This document shows, one piece after another, positions 1 through 7,566 of a DNA stretch of 20,387 nucleotides (position 1 is the first letter of the stretch; the number at the start of each line of letters is the position of its first letter). The notes beneath the pieces were generated by a model. It worked only from the letters and a program-made list of their open reading frames with translations, had not been told where the DNA came from and made no database searches. The stretch is from Peptococcaceae bacterium (GTDB taxonomy: Bacteria; Bacillota; DSM-521; Neomoorellales; Neomoorellaceae), in the NCBI GenBank assembly GCA_003509545.1, contig DOLC01000066.1, positions 1 through 20,387 on the forward strand. The letters run 5' to 3'. The position numbers were made by a program, and so were the translations under genes.

Positions 1-13
1 GCTCTTCCGATCT
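1..13. other. Residual Illumina adapter at the contig start
   Basis: The first 13 bases, GCTCTTCCGATCT, are exactly the 3' end of the standard Illumina TruSeq adapter. They are not genomic. Genomic sequence probably begins at base 14. The matching adapter at the other end shows that both boundaries of the window are contig ends. Confidence 0.93.
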
Positions 14-212
14 GTTAGCCGCGAAAGCTTGTTCGCTCGCTTCCATGCCTAAGCAGGCCTGCCCTGTATAAAGTGGGGATAACTCAGTCTCCTTCCTCCT
101 ATGCTCCTTAGCCGGGTCTCAAAGCCCCCGTTGCTTTACTGCCTATTATAGCGCAGGGGGAAAAGGAAGTAAACTAATACCTGTCCCCTCCCCGCTCTCA
201 GGGGGCAACCCG
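14..212. other. Gene-free left end, possibly the start of a truncated gene
   Basis: No complete gene is visible here. On the minus strand an ATG at 44-46 opens a frame reading MEASEQAFAAN before it runs into the adapter. It has only a weak ribosome binding site, so I do not call it as a gene. A leftward promoter at 145-173 would serve whatever lies beyond the contig end. A weak C-run/G-run hairpin just after the stop of the preceding gene (about 184-205) lacks a U-tract and is not a convincing terminator. Confidence 0.4.
145..173 (-). promoter_or_regulatory. Predicted sigma-A type promoter reading leftward off the contig
   Basis: On the minus strand TTTACT (168-173) is followed after exactly 17 bases by a perfect TATAAT (145-150). 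This fits a housekeeping promoter. It lies downstream of the small helix-turn-helix gene and fires away from it, so it should drive a gene that is cut off by the contig end. Only sequence similarity supports it. Confidence 0.5.
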
Positions 213-440
213 TCAATCCTCTCCCATAATGGAATGCAAGCCGTAGCGCTCAAAGTGCTCCCGCAGGCGGTTGATCACCTCCGTAGAAACCCCGAAGGCT
301 ACCGCCATCTCGGTGTCGGACTTGTTGGCGGCCAGGGCGGCCGTGAAGGCGTCGAAGTCTATACCCACTTCCTCCGCCATACTCTTCAAGCTGGGACGGG
401 TGCTCCAGGGCACCCGCGCCGGAGCAAACCTTTCATCCAT
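213..440 (-). CDS. Small helix-turn-helix-like conserved protein
   Basis: A 75-residue soluble protein. Residues about 25-70 look like a compact helical DNA-binding fold: KSDTEMAVAFGVSTEVINRL reads as a helix-turn-helix, and the C-terminus ends in GLHSIMGED. Small proteins of this kind occur in Clostridia, but I cannot name a function. The ATG at 438-440 is chosen because GGGAGG lies about 10 bases upstream. A GTG at 486-488 overlaps the cobC stop by 4 bases (GTGA) and would add 16 residues. The ribosome binding site for the ATG start sits inside a terminator hairpin (441-466), so expression may depend on readthrough or coupling to cobC. It could be a regulator, but its target is unknown. Confidence 0.7.
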   Translation of the reverse strand: MDERFAPARVPWSTRPSLKSMAEEVGIDFDAFTAALAANKSDTEMAVAFGVSTEVINRLREHFERYGLHSIMGED

Positions 441-466
441 AAAAAAAATACCTCCCTTCGGAGGTA
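441..466 (-). terminator. Rho-independent terminator after cobC that embeds the next gene's ribosome binding site
   Basis: On the minus strand TACCTCC (460-466), loop GAAG, GGAGGTA (449-455) form a perfect 7-bp stem followed by eight T (441-448). This is a textbook intrinsic terminator placed 19 bases after the cobC stop, so it probably ends most B12 operon transcripts. The 3' arm contains GGAGG, which is also the Shine-Dalgarno sequence of the ATG at 440. Forming the hairpin would both stop transcription and hide that site. Confidence 0.8.
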
Positions 467-484
467 GTGTGCCTCGGGATATCC

Positions 485-1111
485 TCACTTATCCTTTAGA
501 TGACCGGTGTCGTTTAGGAGGCTCAGGACGTTGCCGTTAGTGTAGCAATCTACTATGCTGACACTGGCATTGTCCAGGTGGAAGCGCCATATGCCGGCCA
601 GGCCGAGGCCCAGCAGGCCGGAGATAAGAGCCGTCAGAGTACCGCCGTGGGATACTACGGCCACCGCCTGCCCCGGATGCCGGGCTATAATTTCCCCAAC
701 GGCGCGACAGACCCTCTCCTGGAGCTGGACGAAGCTCTCTCCCCCCGGAATTTGTTTTTTCTGCGGATAGGAAAGCCATTCTTCTAGATCGCCGGGAAAA
801 GCCTTCCGGATCTCCTCATAGGTTAGGCCTTCCCAAAGGCCGAAGTCCATCTCCCTGAGTTCCCTCATCGCCACGGTTTCCAGACCGTGGGGCTGCGCTA
901 TGGCCCCTGCCGTTTCCCGGGCACGCAAAAGGTCGCTGGTATAGACGGCCTTAAGTCTTTCCCCCTCAAGGCGGCGGCCCAGGAGTTCGGCCTGCCGCCT
1001 TCCTTCGGGGCTCAAGGGAACATCCGTATGTCCCTGGTACCTTCCGCTGTTATTCCATGGGGTCTGGGCGTGGCGGATTAGGTACAAGCGGGTTCCACCG
1101 TTCATGGGCAT
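485..1111 (-). CDS. cobC: Alpha-ribazole phosphatase (histidine phosphatase family)
   Basis: A 208-residue histidine phosphatase superfamily enzyme. The RHA signature gives the phosphoacceptor His14 (LIRHAQT), with Glu87 in ELREMDFGLWEG as the likely acid and His155 in VVSHGG as the second catalytic histidine. In the B12 pathway such enzymes remove the 5'-phosphate of alpha-ribazole phosphate or of adenosylcobalamin phosphate. Sequence alone does not separate CobC from related phosphoglycerate-mutase-like phosphatases; the call rests on its place directly after cobD at the end of the B12 operon. The start at 1109-1111 overlaps cobD by 10 bases. A second ATG at 1103-1105 overlaps the cobD stop as ATGA and is equally plausible, giving 206 residues. 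A terminator follows at 441-466. Confidence 0.85.
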   Translation of the reverse strand: MPMNGGTRLYLIRHAQTPWNNSGRYQGHTDVPLSPEGRRQAELLGRRLEGERLKAVYTSDLLRARETAGAIAQPHGLETVAMRELREMDFGLWEGLTYEEIRKAFPGDLEEWLSYPQKKQIPGGESFVQLQERVCRAVGEIIARHPGQAVAVVSHGGTLTALISGLLGLGLAGIWRFHLDNASVSIVDCYTNGNVLSLLNDTGHLKDK

Positions 1112-2232
1112 CCCCCTGACAGCAATTCCCCTAACACCCCCAAGAGTGTACTATTGGCCTGACGCTCCTTGACCGCCACCCTGATGTACCCGTCCCCCAG
1201 GCCGGTAAAGGAAGAGCAGTCCCGCACCAGGATTCTTCGGCGGGCACACGCGTCGGCCAGGCGCCCCGAACTCCACCCGGTCTGACGGATGTCCACCAGG
1301 AAAAAATTAGCCTCCGAAGGATAAGGCCTGACACCGGGCAGAGCAGCAAGACCGTGGTAAAGGTATGCCTTTTCTTCCTCCAGCCATTTCCAAGTGTTCA
1401 CCACAAACTCCCGGTCCTTGAGGGCTGCGGCCCCGGCCACCTGGGCCAGGATGTTCACGCACCAGGGGTCCCTCCTCGCTTCCACGTACCTCACCACCGA
1501 AGGCGAGGCTGCGGCATACCCGAGGCGCAGCCCCGGAAGGGCGAAAAACTTGGTTAAGGACTTGACCACTACCAGCCGGGGATATCGCGCGGCTTCCAAG
1601 ACGAGGGAGCGCCGCCGTTCTTCTCGTACGAAATCTAAAAAGGATTCGTCAACAACCATCCAAGTACCGTGCTTAAGGCTTTCCTCAAGGATAATTTCCA
1701 GGTCCCGTTCTCCCAGGAGGTTTCCCACCGGGTTATTGGGGTTGCAGAGAAAGGCCATTTCCACCTGGGGCAAGTACCGGCTGAATTGGTCTCCGTCCAG
1801 TCGGAAACCGTCACCGGCCGAAAGGGGAAGGTAAACTACACGCGCCCCGGCCGCCACGGCAGCCCGCCGGTATTCGCCAAAGGTGGGCTCGGCCACCAGT
1901 ACGGCCCGCGGCCGCAACAAGAAGCAGAGGCTGTATATGATTTCCGTGGCCCCGTTGCCGATGAGAAGGGCCTCGGGGGAGACCCGGAGTTGAGAAGACA
2001 GGACCTCCTTCAGTTCTCTGCTCGCGGGATCCGGGTAGCGTATAACCGCCCGGAGGTTCTCCGCCAAGCACGCCCGTACTCCGGCAGGGGGTCCCAGGGG
2101 ATTAATGTTGGCACTAAAATCCAGGATGTCATCCGGTTGCCAGCCGTATTTATCTAGCGCGCCCCTCCAGTCGCCGCCGTGCAGCGGCCCCGACGACCTT
2201 CGGTCCGCGGCCGTCCGTTGTCCTCCGACCAT
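1102..2232 (-). CDS. cobD: L-threonine-O-3-phosphate decarboxylase
   Basis: A 376-residue PLP enzyme of aminotransferase fold I, close to histidinol-phosphate aminotransferase. It decarboxylates threonine phosphate to (R)-1-amino-2-propanol phosphate, the linker that CbiB attaches to the corrin ring. Visible signatures are HGGD at 18-21, DFSANINPLGPP at 38-49, GNGATEIIY at 92-100, NPNNPVG at 164-170, DESFLDF around 195-201 and SLTKFFALPGLRLGY, where Lys228 should form the PLP Schiff base. The HGGD and DFSANINPLGPP motifs favour CobD over HisC. The first 16 or so residues are poorly conserved in character and overlap the 3' end of pduX by 79 bases. GGAG lies 6 bases before the chosen ATG. The neighbour PduX supplies its substrate. 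Confidence 0.9.
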   Translation of the reverse strand: MVGGQRTAADRRSSGPLHGGDWRGALDKYGWQPDDILDFSANINPLGPPAGVRACLAENLRAVIRYPDPASRELKEVLSSQLRVSPEALLIGNGATEIIYSLCFLLRPRAVLVAEPTFGEYRRAAVAAGARVVYLPLSAGDGFRLDGDQFSRYLPQVEMAFLCNPNNPVGNLLGERDLEIILEESLKHGTWMVVDESFLDFVREERRRSLVLEAARYPRLVVVKSLTKFFALPGLRLGYAAASPSVVRYVEARRDPWCVNILAQVAGAAALKDREFVVNTWKWLEEEKAYLYHGLAALPGVRPYPSEANFFLVDIRQTGWSSGRLADACARRRILVRDCSSFTGLGDGYIRVAVKERQANSTLLGVLGELLSGGCP

Positions 2233-3113
2233 CCTTCGCTCCAGGCCTCCAATCTCCCACCGGTTATCTTTGTGGAGATGAAGTTCACATAAGGAAAAAC
2301 CTCTCGGATCTTTCCTTCCAGTTCCCCGCAGTCCACCGTCCCGGGCCGGTAGAGGATGCCCACCACGGTCCCGCTGTGGGCCACGTTGACCCCCAAGGCT
2401 CCCAAGGCGGTGGAAATCCCCACCAGGCTTTCCAGCTCCGGTTTGTAGAGGATCTCCTGGTTGGCCAGGGCGCTGAGGGTGGCCCCCTGAGCAATCAATT
2501 CGTCCCGGCCGCGGGCCAAACCTTCCCTCACCAGGGCCACCGCCCGGCGGACCGCCTCCTCCTTGGCCCGATTTAAGGCCTGAAGATCCGGGCGCCGGTT
2601 AAAGCGGAGGGTGTCGACGGTCCCCCCCAGGTCCACGATCAATAGCCCCATGGGCGGCGGTTCCCCAAGGCTCTCCCAGAATTGGCCCCGGAGGTGATCG
2701 AAGAGGACGATGCCCGGGAAGAAGGTGCCATCGCTCGGTTCAACGGCCAGGGCAATATCCTTAATCTCCTCCAGGGAAAGCTCCGCCCCCAGGGCCTTCG
2801 CCGTAGCCGCCGCCGCTGCCGCTACGTCGGCAGTACTACTGGCCAATCCCTTCCCGGGGGGCAGAGGATTGCATACCCGTAAGGCGGCCCCCCAACGCTT
2901 TTCTCCCAGGCGCTCCATAGTCAGGCGGGCTGCCGCCAGGGCTTTGCTCCTGCCAGGAGGGGCATAAAAACGACCCTCGGGCGTTAAGGTAACCGCTACC
3001 TCGGAACATATATCTATGGGACAAGTAATGAGGAAATATCTATCGTCGACCATCCCCTGAACCAATTCCCCGCAGGCGCCCCTTACTCTGGCTACACCGC
3101 GCAGCGTTATCAC
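2154..3113 (-). CDS. pduX: L-threonine kinase, PduX-like GHMP kinase
   Basis: A 319-residue GHMP-family kinase. In Salmonella, PduX phosphorylates L-threonine with ATP to give the substrate of CobD. The N-terminus RVRGACGELVQG and the ATP-binding motif PLPPGKGLASSTAD (84-97) are typical of this subfamily, and the placement directly before cobD supports the role. The GTG at 3111-3113 follows a G-rich ribosome binding site; no better start is visible. The last 26 or so residues are arginine- and glycine-rich, overlap the start of cobD by 79 bases and look like readthrough rather than a folded part. Either the overlap is real or a small indel has removed an earlier stop. A different GHMP kinase role is possible but unlikely here. 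Confidence 0.85.
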   Translation of the reverse strand: MITLRGVARVRGACGELVQGMVDDRYFLITCPIDICSEVAVTLTPEGRFYAPPGRSKALAAARLTMERLGEKRWGAALRVCNPLPPGKGLASSTADVAAAAAATAKALGAELSLEEIKDIALAVEPSDGTFFPGIVLFDHLRGQFWESLGEPPPMGLLIVDLGGTVDTLRFNRRPDLQALNRAKEEAVRRAVALVREGLARGRDELIAQGATLSALANQEILYKPELESLVGISTALGALGVNVAHSGTVVGILYRPGTVDCGELEGKIREVFPYVNFISTKITGGRLEAWSEGWSEDNGRPRTEGRRGRCTAATGGAR

Positions 3114-3120
3114 CCCCTTC

Positions 3121-3882
3121 TCAGCAGGTCCTCAAGCAATATACCACCAGGAAAAAAACCTCGGCGATCTCCGCTAGGGCGCCGTAAGTATCCCCTGTCA
3201 TGCCGCCCAAAAGCCGCCGGATCCAGCCGCACCAGGCCAGGGACACCAGGGCCGTAAGGAACAGGTAAAACAGGCCGGCGGGCCCCATTATCAACCACGC
3301 CAATAGGGCGGCCACAAAGGTGGAGTAAATAAGGTTGCGGCGCCCGCCGCCGGCCTGGAACAGGACGCCGAGGCCTTCCCTTCGGACGTAGGGGAAGCAG
3401 GTAAGGGCAGGCACCATGGCCCAGCGCCCCAGGACGGGCATCAACACCAGGGCCGGCGGCAGGGCGAGGCCGGCGACCTGCAAGTGCCCGGGGGGCAACA
3501 CCGCCAGGAGGCTGAATTTGATGAGGAGCAGAGTAACAACCGCCGTAACGCCGTGGGCTCCCACGTGGCTGTCCTTCATAATGGCCAGGATACGTTCCCG
3601 GTCCCTGCCCGACAAGAGGCCGTCCATGCTGTCGATAAAGCCGTCGAGGTGCAGGCCGCCGCTTAAGAAAACCGCCAGGGCCAGGATCAGTCCGGCCCGG
3701 GGAAGGGCGGGCACCCACACCAGGGCCTGCCAGACCCCGGCCATTATTATGCCTAAGATCAGGCCTACCAAGGGGAAATAGGCGACGCTTCGCCGCCAGG
3801 CTTCAGGGGAATTCCCACCACCTTTGATGGGTAGTCGAGTTAAGAACTTGAGGGCGACGAGAAAGGCATCAATATTTTTCAA
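3121..3882 (-). CDS. cobS: Adenosylcobinamide-GDP ribazoletransferase (cobalamin synthase)
   Basis: A 253-residue polytopic membrane protein that joins adenosylcobinamide-GDP to alpha-ribazole (or its phosphate), the last assembly step. The acidic signature GGLHLDGFIDSMDG (75-88, with Asp80, Asp84 and Asp87) and KDSHVGAHG (103-111) are family hallmarks for metal-dependent transfer. Several hydrophobic segments flank them, for example about 34-58, 63-77 and 112-130 and much of the C-terminal half. The start is TTG at 3880-3882, overlapping the cobT stop in the pattern TTGA. This suggests translational coupling to CobT, whose product CobS consumes. pduX begins 7 bases after its stop. Confidence 0.93.
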   Translation of the reverse strand: MKNIDAFLVALKFLTRLPIKGGGNSPEAWRRSVAYFPLVGLILGIIMAGVWQALVWVPALPRAGLILALAVFLSGGLHLDGFIDSMDGLLSGRDRERILAIMKDSHVGAHGVTAVVTLLLIKFSLLAVLPPGHLQVAGLALPPALVLMPVLGRWAMVPALTCFPYVRREGLGVLFQAGGGRRNLIYSTFVAALLAWLIMGPAGLFYLFLTALVSLAWCGWIRRLLGGMTGDTYGALAEIAEVFFLVVYCLRTC

Positions 3883-4940
3883 CCGTCCAGCGCCCCCGAA
3901 ACCCCGGCCTGGCTGAAGGTAGCCATTTCGTGATAGATCTTAACGGCCGCCTCTACCAGGGTCATCCCCAGGGCTGCTCCGGTGCCCTCACCCAGGCGCA
4001 TCTCCATGGTGAGCATGGGCTTCATGCCCAGAAGTTCAAGGACCGCTGCATGGCCGGGTTCTTCGGAAAGATGGGACGCCAGGATATAACCCCTAGCCTC
4101 GGGAGCCAGCCTTACGGCCACCAGGGCGGCAGCGCCGGATATAAAGCCGTCGATAACTACGGGCACCCTTCGCGCGGCTCCGGCCAGGATCACCCCGGCC
4201 ATGCCGGCTATCTCCAGGCCGCCGACCTTGGCCAGGACGTCCAGTGGATCAGTGGGATCCGGGCGGTTTATTTCCATCCCCCGGCGGATGGCGTTAATCT
4301 TCATCTGCAGCCGCATATCATCGATCCCGGTTCCCCTTCCAGTAATTTTTTCTACGGGCAGACCGCCGAAGGCTGCGACGATGGCCGTGCTGGGGGTGGT
4401 GTTACCGATGCCCATTTCCCCAATGCCCAGAAGTTCGCTGCCGGCGGCCACTTGCTCGTTGGCCACCTCTATACCGACTTCCAGGGCCGCCACCGCCTGT
4501 TCCCGGGTCATGGCCGGGCCCCTGGCCAGGTTGGCTGTACCGGAAGCCACCTTTCTTTTAATGAGCCCTGGAAGGTCCGGGAGTTCCACCGCAACCCCTA
4601 TATCCACTAGCACCAGCTCCGCCCCGGCATGCCGGGCCAGGACGTTGATGGCCGCCCCGCCCCTGGCAAAATTCAATACCATCTGGGCGGTAACTTCCTG
4701 GGGAAACGCGCTCACCCCTTCCGCCACCACGCCGTGATCTCCGGCCATAAGGATATGGGTTTTGCGGGTTAAGCGGCACGGCACTTCCCCCCTTATCCCG
4801 GCTAGCTGCCGGGCAACGGACTCCAGGGCGCCCAGGCTTCCCGGGGGCTTGGTGAGATCATCGAGGCGGGCCTGGGCGCGGGCCATAGCCTCCCCGTCCA
4901 GGGGTTTAATGGCGGCCAGGGTGCGCTTCAATAGATCCAT
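3879..4940 (-). CDS. cobT: Nicotinate-nucleotide:dimethylbenzimidazole phosphoribosyltransferase
   Basis: A 353-residue cytoplasmic enzyme that transfers the phosphoribosyl group of nicotinate mononucleotide to a lower-ligand base, giving alpha-ribazole phosphate. KPPGSLGALE near residue 31, AGDHGVVAEGVSAFP around 66-80, GIGEMGIGNTT near 172-182 and RLGEGTGAALG with the presumed catalytic Glu318 (Glu317 in the Salmonella enzyme) are all present. Length is normal for the family. The ATG at 4938-4940 has a strong AAGGAGG 8 bases upstream. It opens a second block of the operon after a 120-base gap behind cbiB. No gene for dimethylbenzimidazole synthesis (bluB or bza) is adjacent, so which base is used cannot be read from this contig. 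Confidence 0.96.
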   Translation of the reverse strand: MDLLKRTLAAIKPLDGEAMARAQARLDDLTKPPGSLGALESVARQLAGIRGEVPCRLTRKTHILMAGDHGVVAEGVSAFPQEVTAQMVLNFARGGAAINVLARHAGAELVLVDIGVAVELPDLPGLIKRKVASGTANLARGPAMTREQAVAALEVGIEVANEQVAAGSELLGIGEMGIGNTTPSTAIVAAFGGLPVEKITGRGTGIDDMRLQMKINAIRRGMEINRPDPTDPLDVLAKVGGLEIAGMAGVILAGAARRVPVVIDGFISGAAALVAVRLAPEARGYILASHLSEEPGHAAVLELLGMKPMLTMEMRLGEGTGAALGMTLVEAAVKIYHEMATFSQAGVSGALDG

Positions 4941-5060
4941 TAAGCATTCCTCCTTGGTCAGGCCTGCAAGAACTGCGCAGGCAGTGTTGTAGAGTTATCT
5001 GGGACAACGGAGGCCCATGAATGTAGGTGGTACGGTAATGAAACCTTCATAAGTATTTCT
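4941..5060 (-). other. Only sizeable gap inside the B12 operon (cbiB-cobT)
   Basis: A gap of 120 bases without a gene splits the operon into corrin-ring genes and nucleotide-loop genes. On the minus strand it holds a hairpin GCCTGC-(9)-GCAGGC close to cobT with no T-run after it, then the strong AAGGAGG ribosome binding site. I see no convincing promoter or riboswitch. It may be an mRNA processing or partial termination site. Confidence 0.4.
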
Positions 5061-6032
5061 TCAGTACCAGCGCCCTCTGAGGGCTAAAATCGCGCCTCCA
5101 ACAAGGCTGAAAAGCAACGTACCGGCCGCCATGAGAAGGACGGCCCGGCCGATGTGCTCTCTCCTCAAAGGCTGCTGTGCTTCCCCGATGAAGGGGCGGT
5201 AAGACGGCCGTCCCTGGTAGTAGTTAACGCCGCCCAGTCGAACCCCCAAGGCCCCGGCCATAGCCGCCTCTGGTAGTCCGCTGTTAGGGCTGGGATGCCG
5301 GCGGCCATCGCGCCGCATAATCCTCCACCCTTCCCTTCCCCGGCCCAGGAGCACGGCCGCGCCGCACAAGGCGAGGCCAGTCAACCTGGCCGGCAAGTAG
5401 TTAGCCACATCGTCCAGTCTGGCGGCCACCCGGCCGAAATATAGGTAACGGTCGTTTTTGTACCCCAACATGGAATCCAGGGTGTTCACGGCACGGTAGG
5501 CCATGGCCAGGGGTACTCCCCCCAGGAAAAAGTAGAACAGGGGAGCGATGACGCCGTCGCAGGTATTTTCGGCTACGGTCTCCACCGTGGCCCGGACCAC
5601 TTCGCTTTCTTCCATCCCTTGTGTATCCCTCCCGACGATCCTGCCGACCAAGCGGCGGGCCTGAATCAGATCACCTGCTTTAAGGGCCCGGGCAACGTCT
5701 CCGGCTGCTTCCGCCAGACCCCGAGGCGCGATGGTCGTCGCCAGAAGCCAGCCGGCGACCAAAAACTCCGCCCAGTAATGGAGCCGGCCTACGGCTACTA
5801 ACACCGCCCAGGTAATCAACCACGCTCCCGCGACAATGACCACGACCGCCACCGCCCCGGCCACCACCAAGTAGCCCGGGGACGCCCCGGGCCGCCGGAG
5901 AAGTTTTTCCAGGCCCTCGATGCCCGCCCCCATGACCTGGGTGGGATGCACCACCCCGGGCGGATCCCCTACGGCGAGATCGAAGAAAAGGGCGAGGGCG
6001 AGGACGAGGACGCTAGGCTCCAAAACCTTCAC
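5061..6032 (-). CDS. cbiB: Adenosylcobinamide-phosphate synthase
   Basis: A 323-residue integral membrane protein that amidates the f-propionate of adenosylcobyric acid with aminopropanol phosphate made by PduX and CobD. The N-terminal helix followed by DLAVGDPPGVVHPTQVMG (18-35) is the family signature. The central VAENTCDGVIAPLFYFFLGG and NTLDSMLGYKNDRYLYFG segments are also typical. A final hydrophobic helix lies near residues 300-317. The GTG at 6030-6032 overlaps cbiP by 20 bases; its ribosome binding site is weak, so coupling to cbiP is likely. It is the last gene of the first operon block. Confidence 0.93.
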   Translation of the reverse strand: MKVLEPSVLVLALALFFDLAVGDPPGVVHPTQVMGAGIEGLEKLLRRPGASPGYLVVAGAVAVVVIVAGAWLITWAVLVAVGRLHYWAEFLVAGWLLATTIAPRGLAEAAGDVARALKAGDLIQARRLVGRIVGRDTQGMEESEVVRATVETVAENTCDGVIAPLFYFFLGGVPLAMAYRAVNTLDSMLGYKNDRYLYFGRVAARLDDVANYLPARLTGLALCGAAVLLGRGREGWRIMRRDGRRHPSPNSGLPEAAMAGALGVRLGGVNYYQGRPSYRPFIGEAQQPLRREHIGRAVLLMAAGTLLFSLVGGAILALRGRWY

Positions 6033-7566
6033 CTGCCGGAGTCAGGGGTCGCTCCAATCCCATGATGGCCGCCAGCCGCTGTAAATCCAAATACCGGGCT
6101 ACGGTGGCCGCCAGGGCGTCAAACCGGCGTTCCATATCGGCGGCGAATTCCAGGCCTCCCGCCCTGGCGGTCAGGCCGCGCCGGGCCCTCAAAACATCCA
6201 GGGTCCGGTGACGGAAGGCATCGTTATCCCAGATGCCGTGGATATAGGTACCCCATATCAAGCCGTCGTCACTCTCAGCGCCGTCGTCGATGTCCACCCT
6301 GGTGTGACCCCGCCGGGTTATTTTAAAGGCCGGCCGCCCCTCGGCCGTACTGGCCCCCATATGGATTTCATAACCCTTCACTTCCAGGCCCTGGAGCGGC
6401 CCCAAGAAGGGGCCCATGCCGGTTACCCGGCCTTCGACGAGGTTGGTGGCCTTGACCGGCTGAAATACGGTCCGCACCGGCAGAAGCCCCATGCCCTCGA
6501 TACACCCATAATCGGTTTCCACATGTTCGGGGTCGGCGATCTCCCGGCCCAGCATTTGATAGCCGCCGCAGATGCCCACCACCGGAGTACCCACCGCCGC
6601 AAGCCTTTTGACGGCCTCCTCCAGGCCCCGCTGCCGCATCCACAACAGATCGCCAATGGTGTTCTTGCTCCCCGGCAGGATGATGAGGTCCGGGTCCCCC
6701 AGGGCGTTCCTGTCCTCTATATAGCGCAGGTTGACTCCTGGCTCCCTCGCCAGGGCGTCGAAATCTGTAAAGTTGGATATACAGGGCAGCTTGACCACCG
6801 CAATTTCCACTTCATCCGGAGCCGTCGGGCGGGCGGTAACCTGTTCCAGGGCCACGGAATCCTCCTCCGGCAGGCCGTGGGCTAGGAAGGGGATTACCCC
6901 CAAGACGGGCTTGCCGGTCTTCTTCTCCAAGAAATCCAGGGCCGGCTGCAGCAAAGCCCTATCCCCCCGGAATTTGTTGATAACTAAACCGGCCACCAAT
7001 TCCCTTTCGTCTTCTTCCAAAAGCTCCAAGGTCCCCACCAAGGCCGCCAAGGCACCGCCGCGGTCGATGTCGGCCACGAGGAGCACCGGCGCCCCGGCCA
7101 TCTTGGCAACCCGCATGTTGGCGATCTCCCTATCCTTAAGGTTAACCTCCGCCGGGCTGCCGGCTCCTTCGATAACGATAACCTCAAACTCCCTATCCAG
7201 GGCGGCATAGGCCTTTTGCACATGACACCACAGCTTCTGGTTGAGGCTTCCGTGATACTCCCTGGCTCCCACATTGCCCAGTGGCCGACCCAGGAGGACC
7301 ACCTGGGAACGGGCCTGGGCCGTGGGCTTGAGCAAAACCGGATTCATTTCCACCCGCGGCTCAACCCCGGCGGCATAGGCCTGCACCAGTTGGGCGCGGC
7401 CCATCTCCCCGCCGTCCGGGGTGGCCCCGGAATTCAAGGCCATATTTTGGGCCTTAAAAGGGGCCACCCGGTAGCCCGCGCGGTAAAAAATTCGACACAG
7501 GGCCGCGGCCAGGACGCTCTTACCGACATTGGAAGCGGTGCCCTGGAGCATAACGGCCCGAGCCAT
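6013..7566 (-). CDS. cbiP: Cobyric acid synthase (glutamine-dependent)
   Basis: A 517-residue two-domain enzyme that amidates side chains b, d, e and g of adenosylcobyrinic acid a,c-diamide using glutamine and ATP. The N-terminal dethiobiotin-synthetase-like ATPase domain begins MLQGTASNVGKSVLAAALC, with DIDRGGALAALVGT at 167-179. The C-terminal class I amidotransferase-like domain has the nucleophile Cys333 in GICGGYQMLG and His443 in TYIHGIWDN. Length fits CbiP/CobQ rather than the shorter CbiA. The start overlaps the cbiC stop by one base (TAATG). Its expected partner CbiA, which makes its substrate, is missing from this operon. Confidence 0.96.
   Translation of the reverse strand: MARAVMLQGTASNVGKSVLAAALCRIFYRAGYRVAPFKAQNMALNSGATPDGGEMGRAQLVQAYAAGVEPRVEMNPVLLKPTAQARSQVVLLGRPLGNVGAREYHGSLNQKLWCHVQKAYAALDREFEVIVIEGAGSPAEVNLKDREIANMRVAKMAGAPVLLVADIDRGGALAALVGTLELLEEDERELVAGLVINKFRGDRALLQPALDFLEKKTGKPVLGVIPFLAHGLPEEDSVALEQVTARPTAPDEVEIAVVKLPCISNFTDFDALAREPGVNLRYIEDRNALGDPDLIILPGSKNTIGDLLWMRQRGLEEAVKRLAAVGTPVVGICGGYQMLGREIADPEHVETDYGCIEGMGLLPVRTVFQPVKATNLVEGRVTGMGPFLGPLQGLEVKGYEIHMGASTAEGRPAFKITRRGHTRVDIDDGAESDDGLIWGTYIHGIWDNDAFRHRTLDVLRARRGLTARAGGLEFAADMERRFDALAATVARYLDLQRLAAIMGLERPLTPAGEGFGA

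Noticed and set aside
3930..4737. Long plus-strand open frames opposite cobT
   Set aside because: They are antisense to a well-supported cobT with all catalytic motifs, and the products have no recognisable features.
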